From assembly GCF_009455685.1 (NCBI RefSeq), contig NZ_QPES01000001.1, forward strand, positions 744,001 through 808,000: a DNA stretch of 64,000 nt, in the 5' to 3' direction. The notes beneath the pieces are model-generated. The model did no database searches. It saw only the letters and a program-made list of their open reading frames with translations, and was not told the DNA's origin. The position numbers and the translations under genes were made by a program. Position 1 is the first letter of the stretch, and each line of letters opens with the position of its first letter. This document shows, piece by piece, positions 7,477 to 16,192 of the stretch. The stretch comes from Paraburkholderia hayleyella (GTDB lineage: Bacteria > Pseudomonadota > Gammaproteobacteria > Burkholderiales > Burkholderiaceae).

Positions 7477-7956
7477 ATGCCAAGCAAAAAATTCGACTCG
7501 ACCGACATGGAGATTCTGGTCGCGCTGCAGACAGACGGCCGCCTCTCAAGCGCGGAACTGGCGGAGCGCGTCTCCCTCACGCCATCCCCTTGTTGGCGAC
7601 GTGTGAAGCGGCTCGAAGACGAAGGCGTGATACGCGGCTACAGCGCAGACGTGGACGTCAAGAAGCTGGGATTCAATGTCACGGCCTTTGTGCTCGTTTC
7701 GCTTGACCAGAAGGCGGCGGAACGGGTCAAAGCCTTCGAAGATGCCGTCATGCGCATTCCTGAGGTACTGACTTGCCATTGCGTATCCGGCCGATACGAC
7801 CACCAACTGATGGTGATTGCACGCGATCTGGATGCCTTCGGCGAACTGACGCGCTATGTGCTGGGCTCACTGCCGGGCGTCAAGGAAATTTATACCTCGT
7901 TCGTTTTGAAGGAAGTCAAAGGGCCGGGGCGCTCCATTGCGTTGCCTACCGTTTGA
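7477..7956 (+). CDS. Lrp/AsnC-family transcriptional regulator
   Basis: The 159-residue protein has the family layout: an N-terminal helix-turn-helix (about residues 8-60, with GRLSSAELAERVSLTPSPCW as the recognition part) and a C-terminal RAM ligand-binding domain (about 70-150) ending in PGVKEIYTSFVLKEVK. Lrp-family proteins sense amino acids and act as dimers or octamers. It is divergent from the aldolase-aminotransferase pair, which fits local control of an amino-acid catabolic pathway (inference). Confidence 0.9.
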   Translation: MPSKKFDSTDMEILVALQTDGRLSSAELAERVSLTPSPCWRRVKRLEDEGVIRGYSADVDVKKLGFNVTAFVLVSLDQKAAERVKAFEDAVMRIPEVLTCHCVSGRYDHQLMVIARDLDAFGELTRYVLGSLPGVKEIYTSFVLKEVKGPGRSIALPTV

Positions 7957-8083
7957 TAGGTGCCCGGCAGGCGCGACATCCGCGGTATCACCTGCGGTGT
8001 ATTCGATGCGTCGTTCGTCGTTCGTCGACGTTGCCATTAGAATCCCTTCATCTTCACGTTTTCCCTCATCACACTGGCAGTTC

Positions 8084-9031
8084 ATGACGTACAGTCTTCA
8101 CTCCACCGCTCTGCGCTACTTCGTTGAAGTTGCGAATACTGGCTCGATTGCCGAGGCGTCTGTTCGTCTCCACGTGGCGTCTTCAGCGATTAGCCGGCAG
8201 ATTGCAAAGCTCGAAAGTGAAGTTCAGGCCTCGTTGTTCGATCGCCAATCTCGAGGCATGACGTTGAGCGAAGCGGGCCAGACGCTGTTTGCCTATGCCC
8301 GCAGAAGTCTGCTGGAAGCGCAAGAAGTCGTGCGAGATCTCGATAGCGCCCGCAACACGTTAGCCAGCACCGTGAAGGTCACATGCTCCGAGGGATTCGC
8401 AACTGACTTTCTGCCATCGCTGATACATGCGTTTCGACAGGCCAATCCGCGCGTTACGTTTGAGTTGTCGGTGACCGGTCCCGCCGAGGCGACCCGGCGC
8501 GTGTGCACGGGGGAAGCCGATCTTGCGCTGACATTCAGCCTTACCGTGCAGACTGGCGTGAATATCGTCCATGCGTGCCGTGCGCCTGTGTTTGCGCTCA
8601 TGCGAGAAGATCATCCGCTGGCCAAGCGGCGCAAGCTCACTCTCGCGGAAATTGCCGATTACGAATTGCTGCTCGCTGAACAGGGCACGACGATACGCAC
8701 ATTGATCGACATCGCCGCAGGCGTGGAAGGTGTTGCGCTGTCCCCGGTTTTCGTCACGAACAACAGCCAGGCGCTCTATCGCTACGCCCAGCTCTCCGGC
8801 GCCATTACCTTCTCCGGCTCGCTTTCCATACGCGGCAGACTTCAGAACGATGGCCTCGTGGTTGTGCCTCTGGCGGGCAAGGTGCAGCGTCGCCGCATTG
8901 AGGTGCAGACGATGATCGGACGCGCCTTGCCCGCGTCCGTCAGGGAGTTCGCGGACTTCCTCGTTGCCGAGCTCAAACGTGTGCCCGGCATGCACGCTCA
9001 GCCTGCCAGTCGCAGCGCCCTCACCGGCTGA
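8084..9031 (+). CDS. LysR-family transcriptional regulator
   Basis: The 315-residue protein starts MTYSLHSTALRYFVEVA. An N-terminal winged helix-turn-helix (about residues 4-64: GSIAEASVRLHVASSAISRQ, then SLFDRQSRGMTLSEAG) is followed by a periplasmic-binding-like effector domain from about residue 95. I chose the ATG at 8084 because the helix-turn-helix normally begins within ten residues of the start; the ORF is open from 7937, overlapping the Lrp gene. It converges with the peptidase gene (stop at 9050), so it sits beside the peptidase-amidohydrolase-transporter operon and may regulate it. The ligand is not predictable. Confidence 0.9.
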   Translation: MTYSLHSTALRYFVEVANTGSIAEASVRLHVASSAISRQIAKLESEVQASLFDRQSRGMTLSEAGQTLFAYARRSLLEAQEVVRDLDSARNTLASTVKVTCSEGFATDFLPSLIHAFRQANPRVTFELSVTGPAEATRRVCTGEADLALTFSLTVQTGVNIVHACRAPVFALMREDHPLAKRRKLTLAEIADYELLLAEQGTTIRTLIDIAAGVEGVALSPVFVTNNSQALYRYAQLSGAITFSGSLSIRGRLQNDGLVVVPLAGKVQRRRIEVQTMIGRALPASVREFADFLVAELKRVPGMHAQPASRSALTG

Positions 9032-9049
9032 GCGTCCCGCTGTGCTGGA

Positions 9050-10462
9050 TCAGTCGTTGAGGACTGGCACTTTTGCCGAGCCGATGTCGCCCAGATCCCA
9101 GAAAAGTGCGGCCATCATTTGTAGCCCCTCTCGCGCTACCGATCCGAGCAGGTGTTCGTTCGGCGCATGTTGTGCACAGCCCGGATAGGAGTGCGGAATC
9201 CAGAGCGTAGGCAAGCCGAGGATGTCTGCAAACGCATCGTTCGGAATCGTACCGCCAAGATTTGGCAGGATGGCCACTTTTTTTCCGGTCGTCTGCGCGA
9301 TCGAGCGCGCGGCCCATGTCACCCAGGGGTGGTCCGGCGCCAGTCGTGTAGCGGGTGCCGTCAATGTCACAGCAACCTCGACGTCATCGAACCCGGCCTG
9401 ATCGAGATGCGCACGCAGGAAATCTTCGGCGCGACTGGCATCGGTACCCACGACGAAGCGCAATTGACAGAATGCGCGTGCATTGGGCGGGATGGCACCG
9501 ACTGGGTTCGCCGGATTACCGGTGATCATCGCCAGCACTTCCAGCGTGTTGCTACCGAACACGCGTTGCACGGGTGTCAAACCGGGCTCGCCCCACGTCA
9601 CGTCGATTGTCGGATCCTCCGGATCGGTACCGACTTCGAGATCGGCGAGCGCTGCCGCCACGGGCGCTTCGATCGCGGGTGCCCGCAGGCCTTGCACACA
9701 TATCTGTCCCTTGGCATCGACGATGCTCGCCAGCGCATGCGCAAGACGAATCGCCGGATTGCTCAGCAGACCGCCCCAGTTGCCCGAGTGATATGCCTTG
9801 CTACGCGCAGACACCGACAGTTCGAAGTTCACTGCGCCGCGAGAGCCGAGAAACACGGTGGGACGAGACGTCGCAATGCGTGGGCCGTCGGAGGCAATCA
9901 ATACGTCGGCACGAAGCGTATCCGACATTGCTGCACAGATGTGATTCAGTCCCGGGGAGCCGATCTCTTCGCCCATTTCCATCAGGAAAGTCATGTTGAA
10001 GCCCAACGGTTGCCCTGCGTTGCGGCGTGCCGCGATGACTGCGCCAAGCGCGCCGAGGTTGACGGTGTGCTGGCCTTTGTTGTCCGCCGTGCCGCGTCCG
10101 TACCAGCAATCACCGTCTTGCGCGAGTTCCCACGGCCCCGCACCTTGTGTCCATTGTGTTTCCTGGCCACGCACCACATCGCCATGACCGTAGATCAATA
10201 CCGTCGGCCATGCCGGATCCTCCATGCGCTGTGCGACGAGGAACGGACCACCGGAGGCCACTGGATTGGCGTGCAGCGTACTCACAAAGCCAAGTTCTCG
10301 AAGCGCAGGCGCCATCTCGTCTTGCAAATAGGCTTGGAGTATTGGGCCGCACTCGGGATGCTGGCTTTCCGTGCGCCACGCAACCCGGCGTTTAAGGTCC
10401 GCGACGAAATGCCCATCGTCGAAATAACGTTCGGCGAGCTCGATGGCGGTGTTACGTGTCAT
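9050..10462 (-). CDS. M20-family metallopeptidase (ArgE/DapE/CPG2 type)
   Basis: The 470-residue protein carries the di-metal motifs of family M20: VLIYGHGDVV (metal His and catalytic Asp, about residue 90), WYGRGTADNKGQ (bridging Asp, about 120), MEMGEEIGSPG (catalytic Glu pair, about 160), and a C-terminal His in WIPHSYPGCAQHAPNEH. A dimerisation lid domain lies between. M20 members hydrolyse dipeptides, N-acyl or carbamoyl amino acids. The ATG at 10462 has GGAG 10 nt upstream; an upstream TTG is less likely. It sits 21 nt downstream of the amidohydrolase stop, so it is probably co-transcribed with it and the MFS transporter: import, hydrolysis and further breakdown of an amide-like substrate (inference). 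Confidence 0.88.
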   Translation of the reverse strand: MTRNTAIELAERYFDDGHFVADLKRRVAWRTESQHPECGPILQAYLQDEMAPALRELGFVSTLHANPVASGGPFLVAQRMEDPAWPTVLIYGHGDVVRGQETQWTQGAGPWELAQDGDCWYGRGTADNKGQHTVNLGALGAVIAARRNAGQPLGFNMTFLMEMGEEIGSPGLNHICAAMSDTLRADVLIASDGPRIATSRPTVFLGSRGAVNFELSVSARSKAYHSGNWGGLLSNPAIRLAHALASIVDAKGQICVQGLRAPAIEAPVAAALADLEVGTDPEDPTIDVTWGEPGLTPVQRVFGSNTLEVLAMITGNPANPVGAIPPNARAFCQLRFVVGTDASRAEDFLRAHLDQAGFDDVEVAVTLTAPATRLAPDHPWVTWAARSIAQTTGKKVAILPNLGGTIPNDAFADILGLPTLWIPHSYPGCAQHAPNEHLLGSVAREGLQMMAALFWDLGDIGSAKVPVLND

Positions 10463-10483
10463 GCTCTTGTCTCCAGTCAAACT

Positions 10484-11341
10484 TCAGGCCACGGCGCGCG
10501 GACAAACTTGATCGATTCGATAGAACGATTTCGCCGTCGCGCCGAACACATCGGCGTGGGTCGATTCGGGCAACAACGCGCGCGCGACATGAAACCAGTC
10601 GTCATAGCGGCCATTACGTTCCAGAATCGGCCAGTCGCTCGCCCACATGAGCCGCGTTGGCCCGAATGCCGTCAAGAGCACATCGACATAGGGCGAGAAC
10701 GTCTCGGCAGTCCAACCCGGCGCGGCACGCGTTGGTAGCGCGGACAGCTTGCAGAACACGTTCGGATGACGTGCAAGCTCGGTCATGCCCGCCTGCCACG
10801 CGTTGAAATCGGCGTTGCCCACTTGCCAGGCGCGAACCTCCGGCTTGCCGCAATGATTGATTGCTACGCGAAGCGATGGGTAACGCGACACCAATTCGAT
10901 GAGGGTTGCCAAATGCCGCGGCTGGATCAACGCATCGAAACTGAGACCTCGTTCGGCGAGTGCGACGAACGTGCCGCTCAATTCTTCACGCAACATCCAT
11001 GTGTCTTCCGCAATGTCCTGGATCATGGGCCGTACCCCCCGGAACTTCGGATGCGCCGAAAATTGATCAAGCGTTTGCGGCGTGTTCCTGTCGGCGAAAT
11101 CCACCCAGCCGACCACGGCACCGAGGTAGGGGTGCGCATCCGTAAGCGACAGCAGGAATTCCGTCTCTGCAAGACTGGGCGCCGCCTGTATGACAACGGC
11201 ACGCGCGATGTCATGGGCGTCGAGAATGGGCTTGAAGTGCTCCGGCACGTAATCTCGATACAGGAAGCCCTCGTCGGGAGTCAGCCAGCCATAGTCGTTT
11301 CTCGCAATTCGCCAAAGATGATGGTGCGCGTCGATCAGCAT
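10484..11341 (-). CDS. Amidohydrolase-2 (TIM-barrel lactonase/decarboxylase-like) protein
   Basis: The 285-residue protein opens with MLIDAHHHLW, the first-strand metal motif of the amidohydrolase-related family (PF04909 type), and has INHCGKPEV (about residue 170) and the C-terminal LMWASDWPILE (about 245). The closest functional group is sugar-lactone or 2-pyrone-dicarboxylate lactonase-like hydrolases; L-fuconolactonase-like proteins share this layout. The substrate is unknown. It lies between the MFS transporter and the M20 peptidase with short gaps (32 and 21 nt), so one operon is likely. Confidence 0.82.
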   Translation of the reverse strand: MLIDAHHHLWRIARNDYGWLTPDEGFLYRDYVPEHFKPILDAHDIARAVVIQAAPSLAETEFLLSLTDAHPYLGAVVGWVDFADRNTPQTLDQFSAHPKFRGVRPMIQDIAEDTWMLREELSGTFVALAERGLSFDALIQPRHLATLIELVSRYPSLRVAINHCGKPEVRAWQVGNADFNAWQAGMTELARHPNVFCKLSALPTRAAPGWTAETFSPYVDVLLTAFGPTRLMWASDWPILERNGRYDDWFHVARALLPESTHADVFGATAKSFYRIDQVCPRAVA

Positions 11342-11373
11342 GAAAACTCCACAAAGCGGTTTGGTCGATTCAT

Positions 11374-12669
11374 TTATTCGAGCGCCGCGTCTCGCGTCTC
11401 AGTTAGCAACGACATGCCCAGCAATCCCAATGCGCAGGCGCCGATAATGTAGAACGCCGGCGAAATCGGATTTCCAGTCAGGCGCAGTAGCCAGGTGATC
11501 ACGAATTGCGTGCTGCCGCCAAAGACCGTCGCTGCGATCGCATAGCTTATCGACAGGCCGGTGCTACGCATTCGTCTCGGAAACGTTTCAGGGATGATCG
11601 TGATGACGGCTGCCGCGTGCGATCCTGTGAGCAACGCGAGCACCGCCGGCACGGCAAACAGCGTGACTGGCGAATGCCAATGATTCAGCACGACGAAGGC
11701 CGGATATGCCAGCAGCATCAGCAGCGAACACGGCACGATCATGACTACCTTACGGCCGAAACGGTCAGCCGCGATGCCGCCGGCCAGTGCCGCGACGACC
11801 ATGCACGCGCCCACGACCATCGTGACGGCGATGGACATCGTCATCGGAAACTGCAGCAGCGTCAGTGCGTAGCTCGTCATGTAATTGTTGACGTAGACGG
11901 TCACCGTACTGGGAATGATGATCAACGTGGCAAGCGTGACATACTTCAAATAGCGCCCTTGCATCGATGCGGCCGTGGCGGGCAAAGCATGAGCGACATT
12001 GGCGGACGGCGCCGTTTCATGCATGTTTTTCCGCAGGATCAGCGCTACCGGGATCACAGCCAGACCCAGCACGAACGGAATGCGCCAACCCCACGCATTC
12101 ATACTTTGTTCCGACAGCACTGAAGAGGCCAGTACCCCTACCGTGCCCGCAACCAGTACGGCCAGCCCCTGGCTCACCACTTGCCAACTGGCGTATCGCG
12201 CCCGCTTGTCGTCAGGGGCGGATTCGACGAGGAAGGCTGTGGTCGGGCCGGCTTCGCCGCCCCAGGCGAATCCCTGGATGAGACGTGCGATCACAATCAG
12301 GCAAGGCGCGGCGAGTCCAATCGACGCGTAGGGGGGAGCGAACGCGATGATCGCCATCCCGACGGCCATGAGTGCGAGCGTGAGCAGCATCGCCGGTTTG
12401 CGCCCTGCACGATCCGCATATCGGCCAATGAAAACGCCACCCAACGGGCGCGCCAAAAATCCCACACCGAACGCGGCCACGGAAAGCAGCAGCGCGCCGA
12501 GTGGACTGTCGGAAGGAAAGAACTGTTTGCCAATGATCGCCGCGAAGAAGGCATACACGGTGAAATCATAAAACTCCAGGGCGTTGCCGATGACTGCGGC
12601 GACGACGGCACTGCGCGAAGCTTTGCCGCTGCCGTTCGCGGCTTGACGGTCCAGCGTGACTGTCTGCAT
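11374..12669 (-). CDS. MFS transporter, metabolite:H+ symporter type
   Basis: The 431-residue inner-membrane protein has about 12 hydrophobic helices. It has NALEFYDFTVYAFFA near the N-terminus and the loop 2-3 motif GRYADRAGRKPAM, both typical of the metabolite:H+ symporter group (citrate, dicarboxylate and aromatic acid carriers). The ATG at 12669 (MQTVTLDRQ) is preceded by AGAAGA 6 nt away; the longer ORF to 12774 lacks support. It is the first gene of the operon with the amidohydrolase and M20 peptidase, so it probably imports their substrate. The ion coupling and substrate are inferred from the family. Confidence 0.85.
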   Translation of the reverse strand: MQTVTLDRQAANGSGKASRSAVVAAVIGNALEFYDFTVYAFFAAIIGKQFFPSDSPLGALLLSVAAFGVGFLARPLGGVFIGRYADRAGRKPAMLLTLALMAVGMAIIAFAPPYASIGLAAPCLIVIARLIQGFAWGGEAGPTTAFLVESAPDDKRARYASWQVVSQGLAVLVAGTVGVLASSVLSEQSMNAWGWRIPFVLGLAVIPVALILRKNMHETAPSANVAHALPATAASMQGRYLKYVTLATLIIIPSTVTVYVNNYMTSYALTLLQFPMTMSIAVTMVVGACMVVAALAGGIAADRFGRKVVMIVPCSLLMLLAYPAFVVLNHWHSPVTLFAVPAVLALLTGSHAAAVITIIPETFPRRMRSTGLSISYAIAATVFGGSTQFVITWLLRLTGNPISPAFYIIGACALGLLGMSLLTETRDAALE

Positions 12670-13004
12670 ATGGATTCTTCTCATTGTTTGATATCGAGTA
12701 CGTACAACGTGTCTCCGAACGTTGGACATTGCACGCGTTCGAGTGATTCTAGGAGACCATTTTCCACAGGACAATTACTGAGTTTCTCAGGGAGAATTGC
12801 CAAATCGGCAACACAGATTGCGCAAGATGAAAGACAAAAAATCGTGACAATCCCCGGCACACGCGGGAGTCACGTCGAAAACGGCATCGGCCTTACAAAG
12901 GCGATGAATCGCTCTTGAACGAGGTTTCGTCGAGCGACGTCTCCCTCAATTTGAGTAGCACACCGATTGGGAGTCCAGTCACGTAGTCAGGAGATTGGAC
13001 ATGA
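12670..13004. other. Intergenic region upstream of the MFS operon
   Basis: No convincing gene. The minus-strand promoter of the MFS operon should lie in the first 200 bp. From about 13000 the sequence becomes an insertion-sequence remnant. Confidence 0.4.
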
Positions 13005-13165
13005 ATGATCTCCCCGAAGCTGCGGCAGTCGGGCATGACAGTCAATCACAAGCGGGTCGAGCGGCTGTCTGCCGAAGAGAAGTTGCAGGTGCGCCGCCGC
13101 AAGCGAAAGAAGGTGCCGGTATCGGATCGTCAGCCGCTGGGGCGACCGTCGGCGGCGAATCAGGT
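13005..13165 (+). mobile_element. IS3-family transposase remnant (N-terminal part of OrfB)
   Basis: The plus strand reads KLRQSGMTVNHKRVERLSAE, then LQVRRRKRKKVPVSDRQPL and RPSAANQV. This is the helix-turn-helix region that precedes the integrase core in IS3-family OrfB proteins (IS407/IS51-like type). It breaks at about 13165, before the catalytic DDE domain. With the remnant at 4665-4860 it brackets the catabolic island, but the two pieces look like different IS3 subgroups and point in opposite directions, so they are not halves of one composite transposon. The following 13166-13330 stretch holds nothing recognised. Confidence 0.65.
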
Positions 13166-13334
13166 TGGGTCAAGCCACATAACTCGCACCGAAAATACTT
13201 CGATGCTTTGTCGAGTTCCATGAGCGTGAGCCGTTCAGCATTCCAGACTCCGCCGCCGCGCTTACCTCCGGCGGCGCCAACCATTTCCGGTTACATTGAT
13301 GGCCTCGCTATTTCGCAACGGGAGTCCATACACC

Positions 13335-13727
13335 ATGACAATGCGTCTGCTACACACCATGCTTCGCGTGGGTAATCTTGAACGGTCGATTGCGTTTTAT
13401 ACCGGTTTGCTGGGCATGAAACTGCTGCGCCGCGAAGATTTTCCTGAGGGCAAGTTCACGCTGGCCTTTGTCGGTTACACCGATGAGCAACATGGCACGG
13501 TGCTCGAACTGACGCATAACTGGGATACCACGTCCTACGATCAGGGCAATGCCTTCGGCCATCTGGCCATCGAAGTCGACGACGCCTACGCGGCGTGCGA
13601 TGCCATTCGCGCGCAAGGCGGCCAGGTGGTGCGCGAAGCGGGCCCGATGAAGCATGGCACCACGGTGATAGCGTTTGTCACCGATCCCGATGGCTACAAG
13701 ATCGAATTCATTCAGAAGAAGGTGTGA
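13335..13727 (+). CDS. gloA: Lactoylglutathione lyase (glyoxalase I)
   Basis: The 130-residue protein matches glyoxalase I: MRLLHTMLRVGNLERSIAFY at the start (metal His), the central strand EQHGTVLELTHNWD (metal Glu), GHLAIEVDDAY (second metal His), and the C-terminal DPDGYKIEFIQ (metal Glu). It converts the hemithioacetal of methylglyoxal and glutathione to S-lactoylglutathione in the cytosol. The ATG at 13335 has GGGAG 10 nt upstream; the frame is open to 13296 but family length supports 13335. It converges with the YgjP-like gene. Confidence 0.93.
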   Translation: MTMRLLHTMLRVGNLERSIAFYTGLLGMKLLRREDFPEGKFTLAFVGYTDEQHGTVLELTHNWDTTSYDQGNAFGHLAIEVDDAYAACDAIRAQGGQVVREAGPMKHGTTVIAFVTDPDGYKIEFIQKKV

Positions 13728-13853
13728 TGTGAAGTGAGGTGCAGTGCAGTGAAGTGGTGCGACATGGCGCGCACGCGCCGTTTCAGGCGGTGCCGCGCCA
13801 GAATGAATGGCATGTTGCCGACATTAAAACCAGCGCCAAAACTAAAAACAAAA

Positions 13854-14720
13854 CTAAAGCGTTGGCAGCAGTTCTGGGGGATGGCGTTTGAGTGTCTGCC
13901 GTACCTGGCGAAACTCCGGGAAAATGGATTCGACGGTCTGCCAGAAGCGCGGACTGTGATTCATTTCCTTCAGGTGGGCCAACTCATGGGCCACGACATA
14001 ATCGATCACGGGTAGCGGAAAGTGGATCAAGCGCCAGTTCAGGCGGATTTTGCCATCGCTCGAACAACTGCCCCAACGCGTTGCCGCCGCCGACAGCGCA
14101 TAGGTTCGATAACTCACGCCGAGCCTCTCCGCATAAAGCGCCAGCCGTTCGCCGAAGAGCCGTGTCGCTTCGCTTTGCAGCCAGCCTTGCACACGGTCTT
14201 TGATTTGTTGCGGGTCGGCGTTGGGTGGCAGGGGCAATGTCAGTCGCGCTTCATGTGCGTCGAAGCCGGGCACGCTGTGCGAGGCATCGAGCACCACGCT
14301 TACCGGGCGCCCTAAATACGGCACTTGCGTGCCATCCTTCCACTCGATGCGGGGGAGCGCGCGTTGTTCCACCCGGGTTTGCCATTCGCTGAGCTTGGCG
14401 AAAATCCAGCGTTGCTTGCCGATGATGGCGTTTTCGATTTCGGTCAACGTGACCCAGCGCGGCGCGGTGATCGAGAGCCCATTGCTGTCGATGGCAAAGC
14501 CGATTGAGCGGCGTGAAGAGCGTTTGAGCTGGTATGGGAGGGTCTGTGTACCGAGCGTGAGGCTGCGCCGTTTGGAGCCATCGGGCGCCGTGGACGGCAG
14601 CGGTGATGGCGCCGCCTCCATGGGAGTGGCCGGGGTGGCTTCAGGCGCGGCGAAGAGTGGCAGATCGAGTTGCCGGTTATCTGCTGATGCGCTGTCTGGT
14701 GGCGGGACGGGCTTAAGCAT
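13854..14720 (-). CDS. YgjP-type zinc-dependent metalloprotease (DUF45/M48-like)
   Basis: The 288-residue protein has the zincin motif VAHELAHLKEMNHSPRFW near residue 250 (HELAH plus a downstream His/Asp-like ligand region), preceded by RWGSCSSDGKIRLNWRLI, the signature of the YgjP/WLM-like DUF45 family. The first ~60 residues are proline/alanine-rich and probably disordered. The physiological substrate in bacteria is not known. It lies downstream of plsC on the same strand with 41 nt between; gene order here (gloA, this gene, plsC, gmhB, glyS, glyQ) is typical of Burkholderia. Confidence 0.85.
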   Translation of the reverse strand: MLKPVPPPDSASADNRQLDLPLFAAPEATPATPMEAAPSPLPSTAPDGSKRRSLTLGTQTLPYQLKRSSRRSIGFAIDSNGLSITAPRWVTLTEIENAIIGKQRWIFAKLSEWQTRVEQRALPRIEWKDGTQVPYLGRPVSVVLDASHSVPGFDAHEARLTLPLPPNADPQQIKDRVQGWLQSEATRLFGERLALYAERLGVSYRTYALSAAATRWGSCSSDGKIRLNWRLIHFPLPVIDYVVAHELAHLKEMNHSPRFWQTVESIFPEFRQVRQTLKRHPPELLPTL

Positions 14721-14761
14721 GGGCAGGCAGGGCGCAGAGCGCAGAGTGCAGAGTATTCGGT

Positions 14762-15532
14762 TCAGGCTGGAGCGGAGGTGGAAGGCGAAGCCTGACCTTG
14801 TGGCCCAGCGGGATACGCGGTGGGATCAATGCGGCGCATTTCAGCCTCGATCCATGTTTCGACTTGCTGGTTGACTTCTTCGGTGGTGAGCCCGGTGGGG
14901 TCGATCGGTTTGCCGATCGAAACAATGACGACGCCAGGATACTTCATAAACGAGTTGCGTGGCCACACGCGGCCTGCGTTATGGGCAATGGGCACGGCAA
15001 GCGCGCCGGTGGCGACGGCGAAACGTGCGCCCCCTGTTTTGTACTTGCCCTGGGTGCCGGTCGGGGTGCGAGTGCCTTCGGGAAACATGATGACCCATGC
15101 GCCCTCGGCCATCCGGGCCTGGCCTTGACGGGTTACGGATTCGAAGGCGTGCTTGCCTTCCTTGCGGTTGATTTGAACCATCTTCAGCATGCCGAGGGTC
15201 CAGCCGAAAAACGGTACGTATAGCAGTTCACGCTTGAACACATAGCACAGCGGACGGGGCATCAGCGCGGGGAAGGCGAGCGTTTCCCAGGCTGACTGAT
15301 GCTTTGGCAGCAGCACCGCCGGGCCGTCTGGCAGATTCTCAAAGCCTCTGATTTCGTAATGAATGCCATTGAGCCAGCGCACCGTGGCGAGCGTCGTGCG
15401 GCACCAGCCCGCGGCCATCCAGTAACGGCGGTCGGCGTGCAAAAACGGAAACGCGACAAAGCAGGCGATCGCGTAAGGCACGGTGAAAACAATCAGGTAG
15501 ACCAGAAACAACAGCGAACGAAGAAAGCGCAT
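14762..15532 (-). CDS. plsC: 1-acyl-sn-glycerol-3-phosphate acyltransferase
   Basis: The 256-residue membrane-associated enzyme transfers an acyl chain to lysophosphatidic acid to make phosphatidic acid. A membrane helix occupies about residues 5-30. The acyltransferase motif I appears as LPKHQSAWETLAF (His with Glu five residues on, a variant of the usual HX4D), and motif III as MFPEGTRTPTG (about residue 150). A later PIAHNAGRVWPRNSF segment also fits the family. It lies between gmhB and the YgjP-like gene, on the same strand. Confidence 0.92.
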   Translation of the reverse strand: MRFLRSLLFLVYLIVFTVPYAIACFVAFPFLHADRRYWMAAGWCRTTLATVRWLNGIHYEIRGFENLPDGPAVLLPKHQSAWETLAFPALMPRPLCYVFKRELLYVPFFGWTLGMLKMVQINRKEGKHAFESVTRQGQARMAEGAWVIMFPEGTRTPTGTQGKYKTGGARFAVATGALAVPIAHNAGRVWPRNSFMKYPGVVIVSIGKPIDPTGLTTEEVNQQVETWIEAEMRRIDPTAYPAGPQGQASPSTSAPA

Positions 15533-15622
15533 CGGTAGGAACAGCTCCAGGAAGGACAGAAAAAAGCTTGCGTGAATGAGCGCACCTTGGCTGGCACATC
15601 AAGCGGCTAAATGAGCGAAACC

Positions 15623-16183
15623 TTATTCATGTTCTTCAGCCAGAAAATCGAGGGCGAAAGCGCGCAGGTCATCGTGGATCTGCGTGCCTGGTGGTAGCTC
15701 CCCAGCGGCCTGGGTTTGGCGACCCTTGCCACTTAATACCAGATGAGGTGGACAACCGAGCGCCGCCGCAGCTTGCAGGTCACGCAGCGCATCGCCTACC
15801 ACCGGCGTGTGCTGCGCTTCGACTTCGAAGCGCTCGGTGATCATGCGCAGCATGCCGGGTTTTGGCTTGCGGCAATCGCATTGATCGTTGGCGGTGTGCG
15901 GACAGAAAAAAACCGCGTCGATCCGGCCGCCGACCGTGGCGGCCAGACGATGCATTTTTTCGTGCATGGCATTGAGTGCGCTCATGTCGAACAAGCCGCG
16001 TCCAATGCCGGACTGGTTGGTTGCCACGACGACGCGATAGCCTGCCTGGTTCAGGCGGGCGATGGCTTCGAGGCTGCCGGGCAGGGCGACCCATTCGTCC
16101 GGCGACTTGATAAAGCCGTCGGAATCGACGTTGATCACACCGTCGCGGTCGAGGATGACGACTTTTCTTGGGCTGGCTGGCAT
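15623..16183 (-). CDS. gmhB: D,D-heptose 1,7-bisphosphate phosphatase
   Basis: The 186-residue HAD-superfamily enzyme removes the C7 phosphate from D-glycero-manno-heptose 1,7-bisphosphate during LPS-core heptose synthesis. It shows motif I VVILDRDGVINVDSDGFI, the loop ATNQSGIGRGLF (motif II region), the zinc-binding cysteines in CPHTANDQCDCRKPKPGM (specific for GmhB and HisB-like phosphatases), and GDALRDLQAA (motif IV). It lies 9 nt downstream of the glyS stop, so it is probably co-transcribed with glyQS. Confidence 0.93.
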   Translation of the reverse strand: MPASPRKVVILDRDGVINVDSDGFIKSPDEWVALPGSLEAIARLNQAGYRVVVATNQSGIGRGLFDMSALNAMHEKMHRLAATVGGRIDAVFFCPHTANDQCDCRKPKPGMLRMITERFEVEAQHTPVVGDALRDLQAAAALGCPPHLVLSGKGRQTQAAGELPPGTQIHDDLRAFALDFLAEEHE

Positions 16184-16192
16184 CGTGGGCGC

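Noticed and set aside
9152..10738. 528-codon plus-strand frame antisense to the M20 peptidase and amidohydrolase
   Set aside because: It crosses two well-supported genes, is rich in Arg, His and Cys as expected of antisense frames in GC-rich DNA, and has no ribosome-binding site.
12995..13375. 126-codon ORF over the IS remnant
   Set aside because: A different frame of the same DNA encodes recognisable IS3 OrfB sequence, so this frame is a shadow.
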